In this document: positions 29,228 through 37,613 of the stretch, one piece after another
How the letters are laid out: every line of letters starts with the position of its first letter
Position numbering within the stretch: the stretch's first letter is position 1
NCBI RefSeq assembly: GCF_003634315.1
Contig: NZ_RBXL01000001.1
Location: forward strand, 728,501 to 792,500
DNA: 64,000 nucleotides
Reading direction: 5' to 3'
Source: Thiocapsa rosea
GTDB taxonomy: Bacteria; Pseudomonadota; Gammaproteobacteria; Chromatiales; Chromatiaceae
Position numbers and translations under genes: made by a program
The notes under the pieces: model-generated
The model's database searches: none
Seen by the model: only the letters and a program-made list of their open reading frames with translations
Told to the model about the DNA's origin: nothing

Positions 29228-30724
29228 ATGCTGTCCACGTTCGCGTTGCTGAAAAACCTGCCCGCACTGCAGGTGGTGCTGCCGTTGCTGGCCGCGCCGC
29301 TCTGTTTGCTGCTCGGGCGCGCCCGCCTGGCCTGGGCACTCGCGACACTGGTCACCTGGCTGGGGCTTGCGATCAGCCTGCTCCTGCTCTGGCAGGTCCG
29401 GGACGGCGCCGTGCTTCACTACGCGTTCGGCGACTGGCCGGCACCCTGGGGCATCGAGTACGTGGTGGATCGCCTCGCCGGTTATGTGCTGTTGATCGTG
29501 TCGCTGATCGCGGCCGTCGTCATGCCCTATGCCCGCCAAAGCATCGCGCAGGAGATCGACCCGGCGCTGCAGCCACTCGCCTATACGCTGCTGCTGCTCT
29601 GCCTCGCCGGGCTGCTCGGCATGGCCATTACCGGTGATGCCTTCAATCTGTTCGTGCTGCTCGAGATATCGTCGCTGTCGAGTTATGCGCTGATCAGCCT
29701 CGGTCGCGACCGCCGCGCGCTGACCGCAGCCTATCAATACCTGATCATGGGTACCATCGGCGCGACCTTCTTCATCATCGGCGTCGGCCTGCTGTACGTA
29801 ATGACCGGTACGCTGAACCTGGCGGACCTCGCTGAGCGGGTGCCGGAACTCGGAGAGACCCGCACGGTAAAGACCGCGTTTGCCTTCATCACCGTCGGCC
29901 TCGCGCTGAAGCTCGCGATGTTCCCGCTGCATCTGTGGCTGCCCAATGCCTATACCTTTGCGCCATCGGTGGTCACGGCCTTCCTCGCCGCGACCGCGAC
30001 CAAGGTGGCGCTGTACGCGATGATCCGCTTCATCTATACGGTCTTCGGCGCGCGGTTCGCGTTCGATGAGATGCACCTGGAGTGGCTGTTGTTGCCGCTG
30101 GCCGCCGCCGGGGTGCTGATCGCCTCGGTCGTCGCGGTGTTCCAGCATGACCTCAAGCGCATGCTGGCCTACTCCTCGGTCGCGCAGATCGGCTACATGT
30201 TGCTGGGGATCGCGATGGCGAATGTCACCGGCCTCACCGCCGGGCTGCTGCATCTGTTCAACCACGCACTGATGAAGGGGGCGCTGTTCCTGGCACTCGG
30301 CGCCCTGTTCTATCGCATCGGTCGGTCCGACATCGACGCGATTGCCGGGATCGCGCGTGAGATGCCGCTCACCATGGCAGCCTTCGTCGTCGGCGGGCTG
30401 AGCCTGATCGGCGTGCCGCTGACGGTGGGCTTCCTGTCGAAGTGGTACCTGATCCTGGCCGCCATCGAGCACGGCTGGTGGCCGGTGGTCATGCTGGTGC
30501 TGCTGAGTTCCCTGATCGCCGTGCTCTATATCTGGCGCGTGGTCGAAGCGGCCTATTTCAATGAGCGCCCGGCGGGCGCCGCGGCGGTCCGCGAGGCACC
30601 CGCCGGGCTGCTGATTCCAATCTGGCTGCTGGTCTTTGCCAACCTCTACTTCGGCATCGACTCCAGCCTCACCGTCGGCGTCGCCGGCGATGCCGCCCAC
30701 GGTCTGTTCGGGGCGCCGCAATGA
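29228..30724 (+). CDS. mrpD: cation/H+ antiporter subunit D (proton-translocating, ND4/ND5-like), first copy
   Basis: A 498-residue membrane protein of the Nqo12/13/14 family with about 14 helices. The conserved glutamate helix (FNLFVLLEISSLSSYALISL), the lysine of the discontinuous helix region (LALKLAMFPLHLWLPNAYTFAPSVV) and the second lysine helix (HDLKRMLAYSSVAQIGYMLLG) are all present, so proton pumping is expected. It overlaps the next large subunit by four bases. Confidence 0.92.
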   Translation: MLSTFALLKNLPALQVVLPLLAAPLCLLLGRARLAWALATLVTWLGLAISLLLLWQVRDGAVLHYAFGDWPAPWGIEYVVDRLAGYVLLIVSLIAAVVMPYARQSIAQEIDPALQPLAYTLLLLCLAGLLGMAITGDAFNLFVLLEISSLSSYALISLGRDRRALTAAYQYLIMGTIGATFFIIGVGLLYVMTGTLNLADLAERVPELGETRTVKTAFAFITVGLALKLAMFPLHLWLPNAYTFAPSVVTAFLAATATKVALYAMIRFIYTVFGARFAFDEMHLEWLLLPLAAAGVLIASVVAVFQHDLKRMLAYSSVAQIGYMLLGIAMANVTGLTAGLLHLFNHALMKGALFLALGALFYRIGRSDIDAIAGIAREMPLTMAAFVVGGLSLIGVPLTVGFLSKWYLILAAIEHGWWPVVMLVLLSSLIAVLYIWRVVEAAYFNERPAGAAAVREAPAGLLIPIWLLVFANLYFGIDSSLTVGVAGDAAHGLFGAPQ

Positions 30725-32202
30725 ATCCGCCGTTCGACTGGAATGCGCTGTTGATCTTACTGGCGCTGACGCTGCCGCTGCTCGGTGCGATCGGCATCGC
30801 GCTGACCGGCCAGCGACCAAACCTGCGCGAGGCCGTGACGCTGGTCACCGCCGGTTTGCTGCTGCTGGTCGTGCTCGGCCTGTTGCCGGCGGTACTCGGT
30901 GGAGCGCGCCCCGAATGGGTCTTCCGCGAACTGCTGCCCGGGATCGCGATCGCGTTCAAGGTGGAGCCGCTCGGGATGCTGTTCGCGCTGGTCGCATCGA
31001 TCCTGTGGCCGATCAATTCGCTGTATTCCATCGGCTACATGCGGAGCAATCAGGAGCAACATCAGACCCGCTTCTATGTCTGCTTCGCCGTCGCGCTGGC
31101 GGCAACAATGGGCATCGCGTTCTCGGCCAACCTGGTGACGCTGTTCATCTTCTACGAGGTGCTGACACTCTCGACGTATCCGCTGGTGACGCACAAGGGC
31201 AACCAGGCCGCGCGGGATGCCGGTCGCGTCTATCTCGGATTGTTGCTGGGATCCTCCATCGGCCTGCTGCTGCCGGCGATCATCTGGACCTGGTGGCTCG
31301 CCGGCACCACCGATTTCCTGCCCGGCGGCATCCTGGCCGATCACCTGGAGGGGCCGCTGCTCGGGTTGCTGCTGTTGCTGTTTATGTTCGGCATCGGCAA
31401 GGCTGCGTTGATGCCGATGCATCGCTGGCTGCCGGCGGCGATGGTCGCACCGACGCCGGTCAGCGCGCTGCTGCATGCGGTCGCCGTGGTCAAGGCCGGG
31501 GTCTTCACCGTGGTCAAGGTGATCGTTTATATCTTCGGCATCGAGACCCTGCAGGGCGTACCCCGGGGCGAATGGCTGCTGTATCTGGCCGCCTTCACGA
31601 TCATCGTCGCGTCGATCATCGCGCTGCGACAGGACAATCTAAAGAAACGCCTCGCCTATTCGACAGTGAGCCAGTTGTCCTACGTGATCCTCGGCGCGGC
31701 GATCCTGGCACCACTGTCGGTGATGGGCGCGGCGCTGCATATCGCCGCCCACGCGTTCGGCAAGATCACGCTGTTCTTTGCCGCTGGCGCCATCTACACC
31801 GCGGCGCACAAGACCGAGATCTCGCAACTGCGCGGGATCGGCTGGCGGATGCCCTGGACCATGGGTGCGTTCACGATCGGCACGTTGTCGATGATTGGCG
31901 TGCCACCAGCCGCCGGGTTCCTCTCCAAGTGGTATATGCTCATCGGTGCGTTCCAGACCGAGCAGTTGCTGGCGGTGGCGGTGATCGTTCTATCGACGTT
32001 GCTCAATGCCGCCTATTTCCTGCCGATCGTCTACAGCGCGTTCTCGCGACCGGAAGTCGATGACACCGCCAGCCACGGTGAGGCGCCGCGACCGATCGTC
32101 ATCGCCCTGACGACCACGGCCACGCTGACATTGGCGTTGTTCCTGTTTCACCAGATCCCGCTGAATCTGGCCGGCCAGTTGCTCGAGGTCCCAGCCCCAT
32201 GA
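30721..32202 (+). CDS. cation/H+ antiporter subunit D family, second copy
   Basis: A 493-residue paralogue of the first large subunit. It has the glutamate helix LVTLFIFYEVLTLSTYPLVT, the KAALMPMHRWLPAAMVAPTPVSALLHAVAVVKAG segment and DNLKKRLAYSTVSQLSYVILG. It is as well preserved as the first, suggesting a second proton channel in the same complex. Confidence 0.9.
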   Translation: MNPPFDWNALLILLALTLPLLGAIGIALTGQRPNLREAVTLVTAGLLLLVVLGLLPAVLGGARPEWVFRELLPGIAIAFKVEPLGMLFALVASILWPINSLYSIGYMRSNQEQHQTRFYVCFAVALAATMGIAFSANLVTLFIFYEVLTLSTYPLVTHKGNQAARDAGRVYLGLLLGSSIGLLLPAIIWTWWLAGTTDFLPGGILADHLEGPLLGLLLLLFMFGIGKAALMPMHRWLPAAMVAPTPVSALLHAVAVVKAGVFTVVKVIVYIFGIETLQGVPRGEWLLYLAAFTIIVASIIALRQDNLKKRLAYSTVSQLSYVILGAAILAPLSVMGAALHIAAHAFGKITLFFAAGAIYTAAHKTEISQLRGIGWRMPWTMGAFTIGTLSMIGVPPAAGFLSKWYMLIGAFQTEQLLAVAVIVLSTLLNAAYFLPIVYSAFSRPEVDDTASHGEAPRPIVIALTTTATLTLALFLFHQIPLNLAGQLLEVPAP

Positions 32203-32519
32203 ACGAACCCGAACACGAACGCCAAGCTGACCCCCAATCCGACCCCCAATCCGACCCCCAATCCGAACAGCGGCATTGGCTGTATCGACCCGAGAACTGG
32301 CCCCGACTCTGGGCGGCGCAGATTGGGCTGCTGGTGCTGGTCGTGTCGCCGGATATCTTCATTCATACCCACGGCCATTTCTCCCCGGCGGTGTTCAGCC
32401 TGGACATGAGTCCCGGCTTCTTCGCCTGGTATGGCTTCATTGCCTGCGCAGCGATGGTGGCACTGGCGAAGGTGCTGGGCATCTTCCTGAAGCGCGACGA
32501 TCGCTATTACGATGATTGA
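32199..32519 (+). CDS. small membrane protein of the antiporter operon
   Basis: A 106-residue protein with a hydrophilic N-terminus containing three DPQS repeats (12-base DNA repeats at about 32226-32262) and two hydrophobic segments (IGLLVLVVSPDIFIHTHGHF and GFIACAAMVALAKVLGIFL), ending in KRDDRYYDD. I do not recognise the family. The four-base overlap before it and the eight-base overlap after it show it is part of the operon and probably a complex subunit. Confidence 0.75.
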   Translation: MNEPEHERQADPQSDPQSDPQSEQRHWLYRPENWPRLWAAQIGLLVLVVSPDIFIHTHGHFSPAVFSLDMSPGFFAWYGFIACAAMVALAKVLGIFLKRDDRYYDD

Positions 32520-34416
32520 GCGGCCCGCGCGAGTAGCGTTCCTCGCACCCCTGAAGGCCGGGCTGCAACGGATGATCGCGGCGCGCCTGGACGTTTCCGC
32601 GGTGAGTCCGGCCGCCTTGGCCGAGGCACCGCGGGAGTTCCTGCGGGCGATCAACGCATACGGCGAGCAGCATCCGCAGCTCATGCTCGCGCTGACCCTG
32701 CCGACGCTGCTGTTGCTGACCCTGGCCGGGACCGGGCTGTTCGTCCCCCCGCCCGGACTGGTGATGGTGCTCGGTGCCGCGCTGCTTCCGTTCACCCGCG
32801 GGGATGCCCGCCGGATGCTGATCCTCGGCCTGCCGCTGGTGACACTGGTGCTGATCTGGCTGGTGCCGGCGGACGCGGGCCTAAGCGTGCCTTTCCTGGG
32901 CCTCGCGCTCGACCCGGTGCATTACACCGCGGTCGGGCGGCTGTTCGCGACTGTGTTTGCGATCATGGCCTTTGCAGGCGGCCTGTACGGCCTGGGTCGC
33001 GCGAACACGCTGGAGACCACGGCGACCCTGGTCTATGCCGGCTCGGCGATCGGCGTGACCTTCGCCGGGGACTTCGTCACGCTATTCGTGTTCTGGGAAC
33101 TGATGGCGCTCGGCTCCACCGCGGTGGTCTATGCCGCCGGCACCGAGTCCGCCCGTCGCGCAGCCTTCCGCTACCTGTTGATCCATCTGCTCGGTGGCGT
33201 CGTCCTGATGGCAGGCATCACTGCGCTGGTGGCCGCGACCGGCGAGATCGCGATCACCGTGCTGACGGCAGACAGCCTGCCAGCGATCCTGATCCTGATC
33301 GGCTTTCTGGTCAATGCCGGCGCTCCGCCGCTATCCGCGTGGATCGCCGACGCCTATCCCGAGGCTACGCCCAGCGGCATGGTGGTCCTGTCGGCATTCA
33401 CGACCAAGACCGCCGTGTTCGCGCTGCTGGTGGTCTTCCCCGGTACTGAGGTCCTGATCTGGATCGGGCTGTATATGGTGTTCTACGGCATCATCTATGC
33501 GCTGCTGGAGAACGACATGCGGCGCATCCTGGCCTACAGCATCGTCAATCAGGTTGGTTTCATGGTGTGCGCGATCGGTATCGGCACCCCGCTGGCGCTC
33601 AATGGCGCCGCCGCCCACGCCTTCGCCCATATCATCTACAAGGCGCTGCTGCTGATGTCCGCCGGCAGCGTGCTGATGATGACCGGCAAGCGCAAGTGCA
33701 CCGACCTCGGCGGGCTGTTTCAGACCATGCCGCTGACGGCTATCAACGGCATCATCGGGGCGCTCGCAATCTCGGCGTTCCCGTTCACCTCGGGCTTCGT
33801 GACCAAGTCGCTGGAGACCTCCGCCGCGGCCGACGAGGGGCTGTTAATCGTCTGGCTGTTGCTGCTGGGGGCCTCGGCCGGGGTCTTCCTGCATGCCGGC
33901 ATCAAGTTCCCGTGGTTCGTGTTCTTCCAGAAGGACTCCGGGCTGCGCCCACCGGAGCCGCCCGCGCACATGATGAACGCGATGTGGCTGTTCTCGTTCC
34001 TGTGCATCGCCATCGGCCTGTTCCCGCAATTGCTCTACGCCATCCTGCCCTATCCGGTGGACTATCAGCCCTATACCGTTGAGCACGTGCTGACCCAACT
34101 GCAATTGCTGTTGTTCGCCGGCTTCGCGTTCTTCGTCATGCTCGATCAGATGAAGCGCACGCGGACTATCAGCCTCGACTTCGACTGGTTCTACCGCCGG
34201 TTTTTTCATTCGCTGGGAGACGAGTTCACGAACCGCACCGCCAACGCCCGCGACGGCATGGAGCAATCGGCGTTGCGCGCGATCCGCCGCTTCATCACCC
34301 GGCTCTACGCCCACCACGGGCCCCACGGATTTCTTGCACGCACCCGCCCGACCGGCAGCATGGTGCTGTGGGTGGCGCTGATGCTCGGTTGCAGCCTGCT
34401 GCTCTATATCCGTTGA
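32512..34416 (+). CDS. cation/H+ antiporter subunit D family, third copy (long)
   Basis: A 634-residue ND4/ND5-like subunit with a cytoplasmic N-terminal extension of about 60 residues and an extended C-terminus (FDWFYRRFFHSLGDEFTNRT) with a last helix after it. Core segments FVTLFVFWELMALGSTAVVYA, NAGAPPLSAWIADAYPEATP and NDMRRILAYSIVNQVGFMV are present. In the second lysine helix the residue pattern is RR rather than KR. It may be the terminal, antiporter-type module of the complex. Confidence 0.88.
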   Translation: MIERPARVAFLAPLKAGLQRMIAARLDVSAVSPAALAEAPREFLRAINAYGEQHPQLMLALTLPTLLLLTLAGTGLFVPPPGLVMVLGAALLPFTRGDARRMLILGLPLVTLVLIWLVPADAGLSVPFLGLALDPVHYTAVGRLFATVFAIMAFAGGLYGLGRANTLETTATLVYAGSAIGVTFAGDFVTLFVFWELMALGSTAVVYAAGTESARRAAFRYLLIHLLGGVVLMAGITALVAATGEIAITVLTADSLPAILILIGFLVNAGAPPLSAWIADAYPEATPSGMVVLSAFTTKTAVFALLVVFPGTEVLIWIGLYMVFYGIIYALLENDMRRILAYSIVNQVGFMVCAIGIGTPLALNGAAAHAFAHIIYKALLLMSAGSVLMMTGKRKCTDLGGLFQTMPLTAINGIIGALAISAFPFTSGFVTKSLETSAAADEGLLIVWLLLLGASAGVFLHAGIKFPWFVFFQKDSGLRPPEPPAHMMNAMWLFSFLCIAIGLFPQLLYAILPYPVDYQPYTVEHVLTQLQLLLFAGFAFFVMLDQMKRTRTISLDFDWFYRRFFHSLGDEFTNRTANARDGMEQSALRAIRRFITRLYAHHGPHGFLARTRPTGSMVLWVALMLGCSLLLYIR

Positions 34417-34417
34417 C

Positions 34418-34558
34418 ATGACCATCATCGCCGTCGTTGACAACAAGGGCGGCAAGAACGGCATCGATCGCGAGGCCCAGGCCCTCGGCCACCAGGTCTC
34501 TGAACGGCCACCCTATCCGTTCTTCTTGCCCTTCGGCGAGGGAGCTGTTCCTTTCTGA
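34418..34558 (+). CDS. short ORF, probably a gene cut off by the RAYT element
   Basis: Forty-six codons, one base after the last antiporter gene. The first 30 residues (TIIAVVDNKGGKNGIDREAQ) look like a real N-terminal beta-alpha unit. The rest is the reverse complement of the RAYT gene's 3' end. Probably a 3'-truncated gene of the operon; family not recognised. Confidence 0.35.
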   Translation: MTIIAVVDNKGGKNGIDREAQALGHQVSERPPYPFFLPFGEGAVPF

Positions 34559-34983
34559 AAGGGTGTCGGCCCCGGCTTTTGTCGCTTGAGAGGGCGACCG
34601 AGGCGTTCCTCCAGAGCTTCGACAAAGGAATCCGGGCCAAGCGGGCGACAGGTGCCGGCATGCGCGTGCAGAAGGTGGGCGATGTCCGTAGCGTCAGGCT
34701 CTCCGATGAAGCGACGCCAGTCGGAGATCATATAGCGACAATGCGCCTCGCCCAGCGCGTCGCGCAAACCGAACTCATCGGTCGGGACCAGGATCAGGTG
34801 CACATGATTCGGCATGAGGCAGTAGACAAGCACCTGCGTGCCACACGCTCGACAGGACGTCGACAGCAAGTGCCGATACCCGGCGTAGTCCTCGTCGCCA
34901 AAAAACGTCCGCTGGCGTCGATTCCCGCGCTGGGTCACATGATGTGGAAGCCCCGGGACGACCACTCTTGGAAGTCTCGCCAT
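34513..34983 (-). CDS. RAYT (REP-associated HUH/Y1 transposase), internally deleted
   Basis: The 156-residue product starts MARLPRVVVPGLPHHVTQRG and contains the HUH motif in VYCLMPNHVHLILVP. Right after GEAHCRYM the sequence jumps to SDWRRFIGEPDATDIAHLLH. About 70 residues usual for the family (the GHLWQGRF/YVELNPVRA region, partly kept in the pseudogene at 26100) are missing, so it is probably inactive. It is transcribed towards the antiporter operon, and its outer end (GTAAAC at 35061) carries group II intron B. Confidence 0.8.
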   Translation of the reverse strand: MARLPRVVVPGLPHHVTQRGNRRQRTFFGDEDYAGYRHLLSTSCRACGTQVLVYCLMPNHVHLILVPTDEFGLRDALGEAHCRYMISDWRRFIGEPDATDIAHLLHAHAGTCRPLGPDSFVEALEERLGRPLKRQKPGPTPFQKGTAPSPKGKKNG

Positions 34984-35205
34984 CGGTCGGTCAATCTCTC
35001 GCCACGGAAACGTCACTTCGTGTTCTAACCGATCCGAAGCATCTCGTCTTAGGGAATTAAGTAAACGGAGAGTAAGCCGGGTCCTTGCCATCGGTTAGGC
35101 TGACGTTTGTGTTCTCTGTTTGCCGCCTGGTTTCCCGGCGGTGCCACATGATCTCGGCCATACGACGGTTCGTTCCCGGCTCCTCGCAGAACCGGACTTG
35201 GAGTG

Positions 35206-36618
35206 TTACACCATCCGGCTCCCAGCTTGAGTCTTCCACCAAGGGACGGGGTAGAGGTCGTGAATGATCCGCGCCGTCGGGAGCATGGGCTTGATGACCG
35301 CGTAGAAGCGCTTCCAGGTCAACGAACGCCGTTGGCTGCGCCGGTTGAGCCATTTGAACAACAGGCCCGTCGCGGCGTAGAGGTAACCCGATACGCCCCG
35401 GCTATTGCCGCTCACACCGTAATACTGGATGTGTCCGCGCAGATGCCGGATCAGGTATGCCACCATCGCCCGTCCGCCTTGCGCCCGCAGCCCGCGCAAG
35501 CGCTCGTTCAAGAGCGCGAGCTTCTTGCGCACCCGCTTGCCGTCGGTCTTGCGCCCGACGACGAAACGCCCCGTCCGGCTCTTCCCGACATAATGGGTGA
35601 AGCCGAGGAAGCTGAAGGTCCGCGGTTCGGACGTCTCCGCCCGCGTCCGACCCAGCTGGTCGCTGCCGAAACGCAGCAGTGCCGTTTTGCTCGGCTCGAC
35701 CTCCAGATCGAACTGCGCCAGACGTGCGGTCATCTTGGTGAGAAAGGCCCGTGCATCGCCTTCGTGCTCGAAGCAGGCCACATAGTCGTCGGCGTAGCGA
35801 ATCAGGTACGCCCGTCCCGTGCACATTCCCGCAAACCGTTTCTCGAACCAGAGATCGAGCACATAGTGCAGGTAGATATTGCTGAGCACGGGCGAGACCA
35901 GACCCCCTTGCGGGGCGCCCTCTTCACTGGCCGTGAACGCGCCGTCTTCCATGATGCCGGCCTTCAGGAACCGTCGCACGATCCGCAACAGATTGGGATC
36001 GCCGATGCGGTGCTCCAGGAATTCCATGAGGTGGGAGTGTGACAAATGGTCAAAGAACCCTTTGATGTCCGCCTCCACGAACCACTGCGTGCGCCCGTTG
36101 GTGATCACTTCGGCCACCCGGCGCAGCGCATCGTGCGCACTGCGACCCGGCCGAAACCCGAACGAACAGTCCCGAAACTCCGGTTCCCAGATGGCCTGAA
36201 GAATGCGGCTGAGGCGATCTTGGACCAGGCGGTCCTCGAAGCTCGGCACCCCCAACGGCCGATAGCGGCCATCCCCTTTCGGGATATAGGTGCGCCGCAC
36301 CGGCAGAGGCCGGTACCCCAGACGGCGAATCCGTGCCGACAGATCCTCCAGACGCGCGTCCAGACCCACTGCATAGTCGTCCTTCCTGACCCCGTCGACT
36401 CCGGGCGCCTTGCGTCCGTTCTGGCGCTCGAAGCTTTCGCGCAGCCCTTCCGGGTCAAACAACATGCCCATCAGGGACGTGAACCGCGTGTGCGGTTCCG
36501 CGCGCGCCTTCAGTGTGAAACGCTCAAGCTTGCTGGTCACGGTCAGAGTCCTCTCGGTGTAGGGCCGTGTTTCACTCTTGCGTTGTCTCAAACCGCCACC
36601 CCTTTGCTCGACCCGCAT
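35206..36618 (-). CDS. ltrA: group II intron reverse transcriptase/maturase (copy B)
   Basis: The 470-residue product is identical in sequence to the protein of copy A, with YADDYVACFE and the same C-terminus overlapping domain V. The reading frame is intact even though the intron RNA is split, so this copy could supply maturase in trans to copy A. The identity indicates a recent move. Confidence 0.92.
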   Translation of the reverse strand: MRVEQRGGGLRQRKSETRPYTERTLTVTSKLERFTLKARAEPHTRFTSLMGMLFDPEGLRESFERQNGRKAPGVDGVRKDDYAVGLDARLEDLSARIRRLGYRPLPVRRTYIPKGDGRYRPLGVPSFEDRLVQDRLSRILQAIWEPEFRDCSFGFRPGRSAHDALRRVAEVITNGRTQWFVEADIKGFFDHLSHSHLMEFLEHRIGDPNLLRIVRRFLKAGIMEDGAFTASEEGAPQGGLVSPVLSNIYLHYVLDLWFEKRFAGMCTGRAYLIRYADDYVACFEHEGDARAFLTKMTARLAQFDLEVEPSKTALLRFGSDQLGRTRAETSEPRTFSFLGFTHYVGKSRTGRFVVGRKTDGKRVRKKLALLNERLRGLRAQGGRAMVAYLIRHLRGHIQYYGVSGNSRGVSGYLYAATGLLFKWLNRRSQRRSLTWKRFYAVIKPMLPTARIIHDLYPVPWWKTQAGSRMV

Positions 36619-37009
36619 TACCGGGCGTCACAGCTCGTATGGGTGGCTCCGACTTCCGCGCATCACCGCCCGTGTTCTTGCTTTCTACACTTGTTCACGG
36701 GTGCCCGCCTCCGGCGGACCGATGCGCGGATCTCCCTGGTGACCACGTGCTCTCGATGTCAGGCTCGATGTGGTCTCGGACCCCGGGGAGTTCCCGTGCC
36801 ACTCGCCACAGCGCGTCACGGTCTGTTGCCTGCCGGGGGGACAAACCCGTCGGCACTCACCCATGTTCTTTTCGGGGCTCAATACCTTCAAGGTCGGCTC
36901 CACCCGTTACCCTTACACCTCGCCTGCTTTCGTGCCTACGCATCGACGCGCCTGTTACCAGCCGCGCCGTCCGGGTAGAGACAGCCATTACTGAGCCATC
37001 CCCCCCACA

Positions 37010-37044
37010 GATCCGGACGTGACCAATTCGGTCATCCGGTTCCT
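37010..37044 (-). ncRNA. domain V of the inner group II intron
   Basis: On the minus strand GAACCGGAUGACC pairs with GGUCACGUCCGGAUC around GAAUU, the usual short two-helix shape. The G-rich stretch and helix after it (TGGCTCAGTAATGGC, then CTCTACCC) would be domain VI. Confidence 0.7.
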
Positions 37045-37101
37045 CGGTTATCAGGAGCGCAACACCACTCCCGACACATAACTTCGCTACCCCGCCAACG
37101 A

Positions 37102-37605
37102 TCAGACGGCGTGGAGGATTTTGGGATTCGGCAACGGCAGACGTTCCAGCAATGCCGCGAACTTCTTCCATGGCATCGCTTTCTTGCTATTGCGCCGATG
37201 CAGCCAGTACCGCCAAGCACGACGTACGCGGTCCAGTACCGCCGCCATGGCGCGCGAGTTTCCACGCACGCCAAAGTATTGGTAGTGACCGCGCAGCTTT
37301 GAGCACAGCACGCGGTGCTGCTCCTCAATGTTGCGGTGCCGGTTTCTGCGGCACCACTCCCAGATCCCCTGGATCGTCTTCCTGACTTTCTTCCGTGCGG
37401 TCTTGCGCTTGATGACCCAAAATCCCCGCCTTGACCTCGCCCAGTAGTGGGTGAATCCGACAAAGTCGAATGTGTTGGCTCCCCGCCCGCGCATTTGTGC
37501 ACGCGCCGGCCGACTGAAATCGAGGAGGCGGCTCTTCTCTGGATGCAGTTGTAGTCCGTATTTCCCGAAGCGCTTCGGCAACACTTCCATGGCGCGCCGT
37601 GCATC
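37102..37605 (-). pseudogene. inner intron reverse transcriptase, C-terminal part
   Basis: Encodes the end of the RT thumb and the maturase domain: LPKRFGKYGLQLHPEKSRLL, FDFVGFTHYWARSRRG, KLRGHYQYFGVRGNSRAMA and VRRAWRYWLHRRN. It joins in frame to the N-terminal part at 39139-39960 across the 8-bp duplication flanking IS66. The joined protein would have about 441 residues. Confidence 0.88.
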
Positions 37606-37613
37606 GTTCTCAT

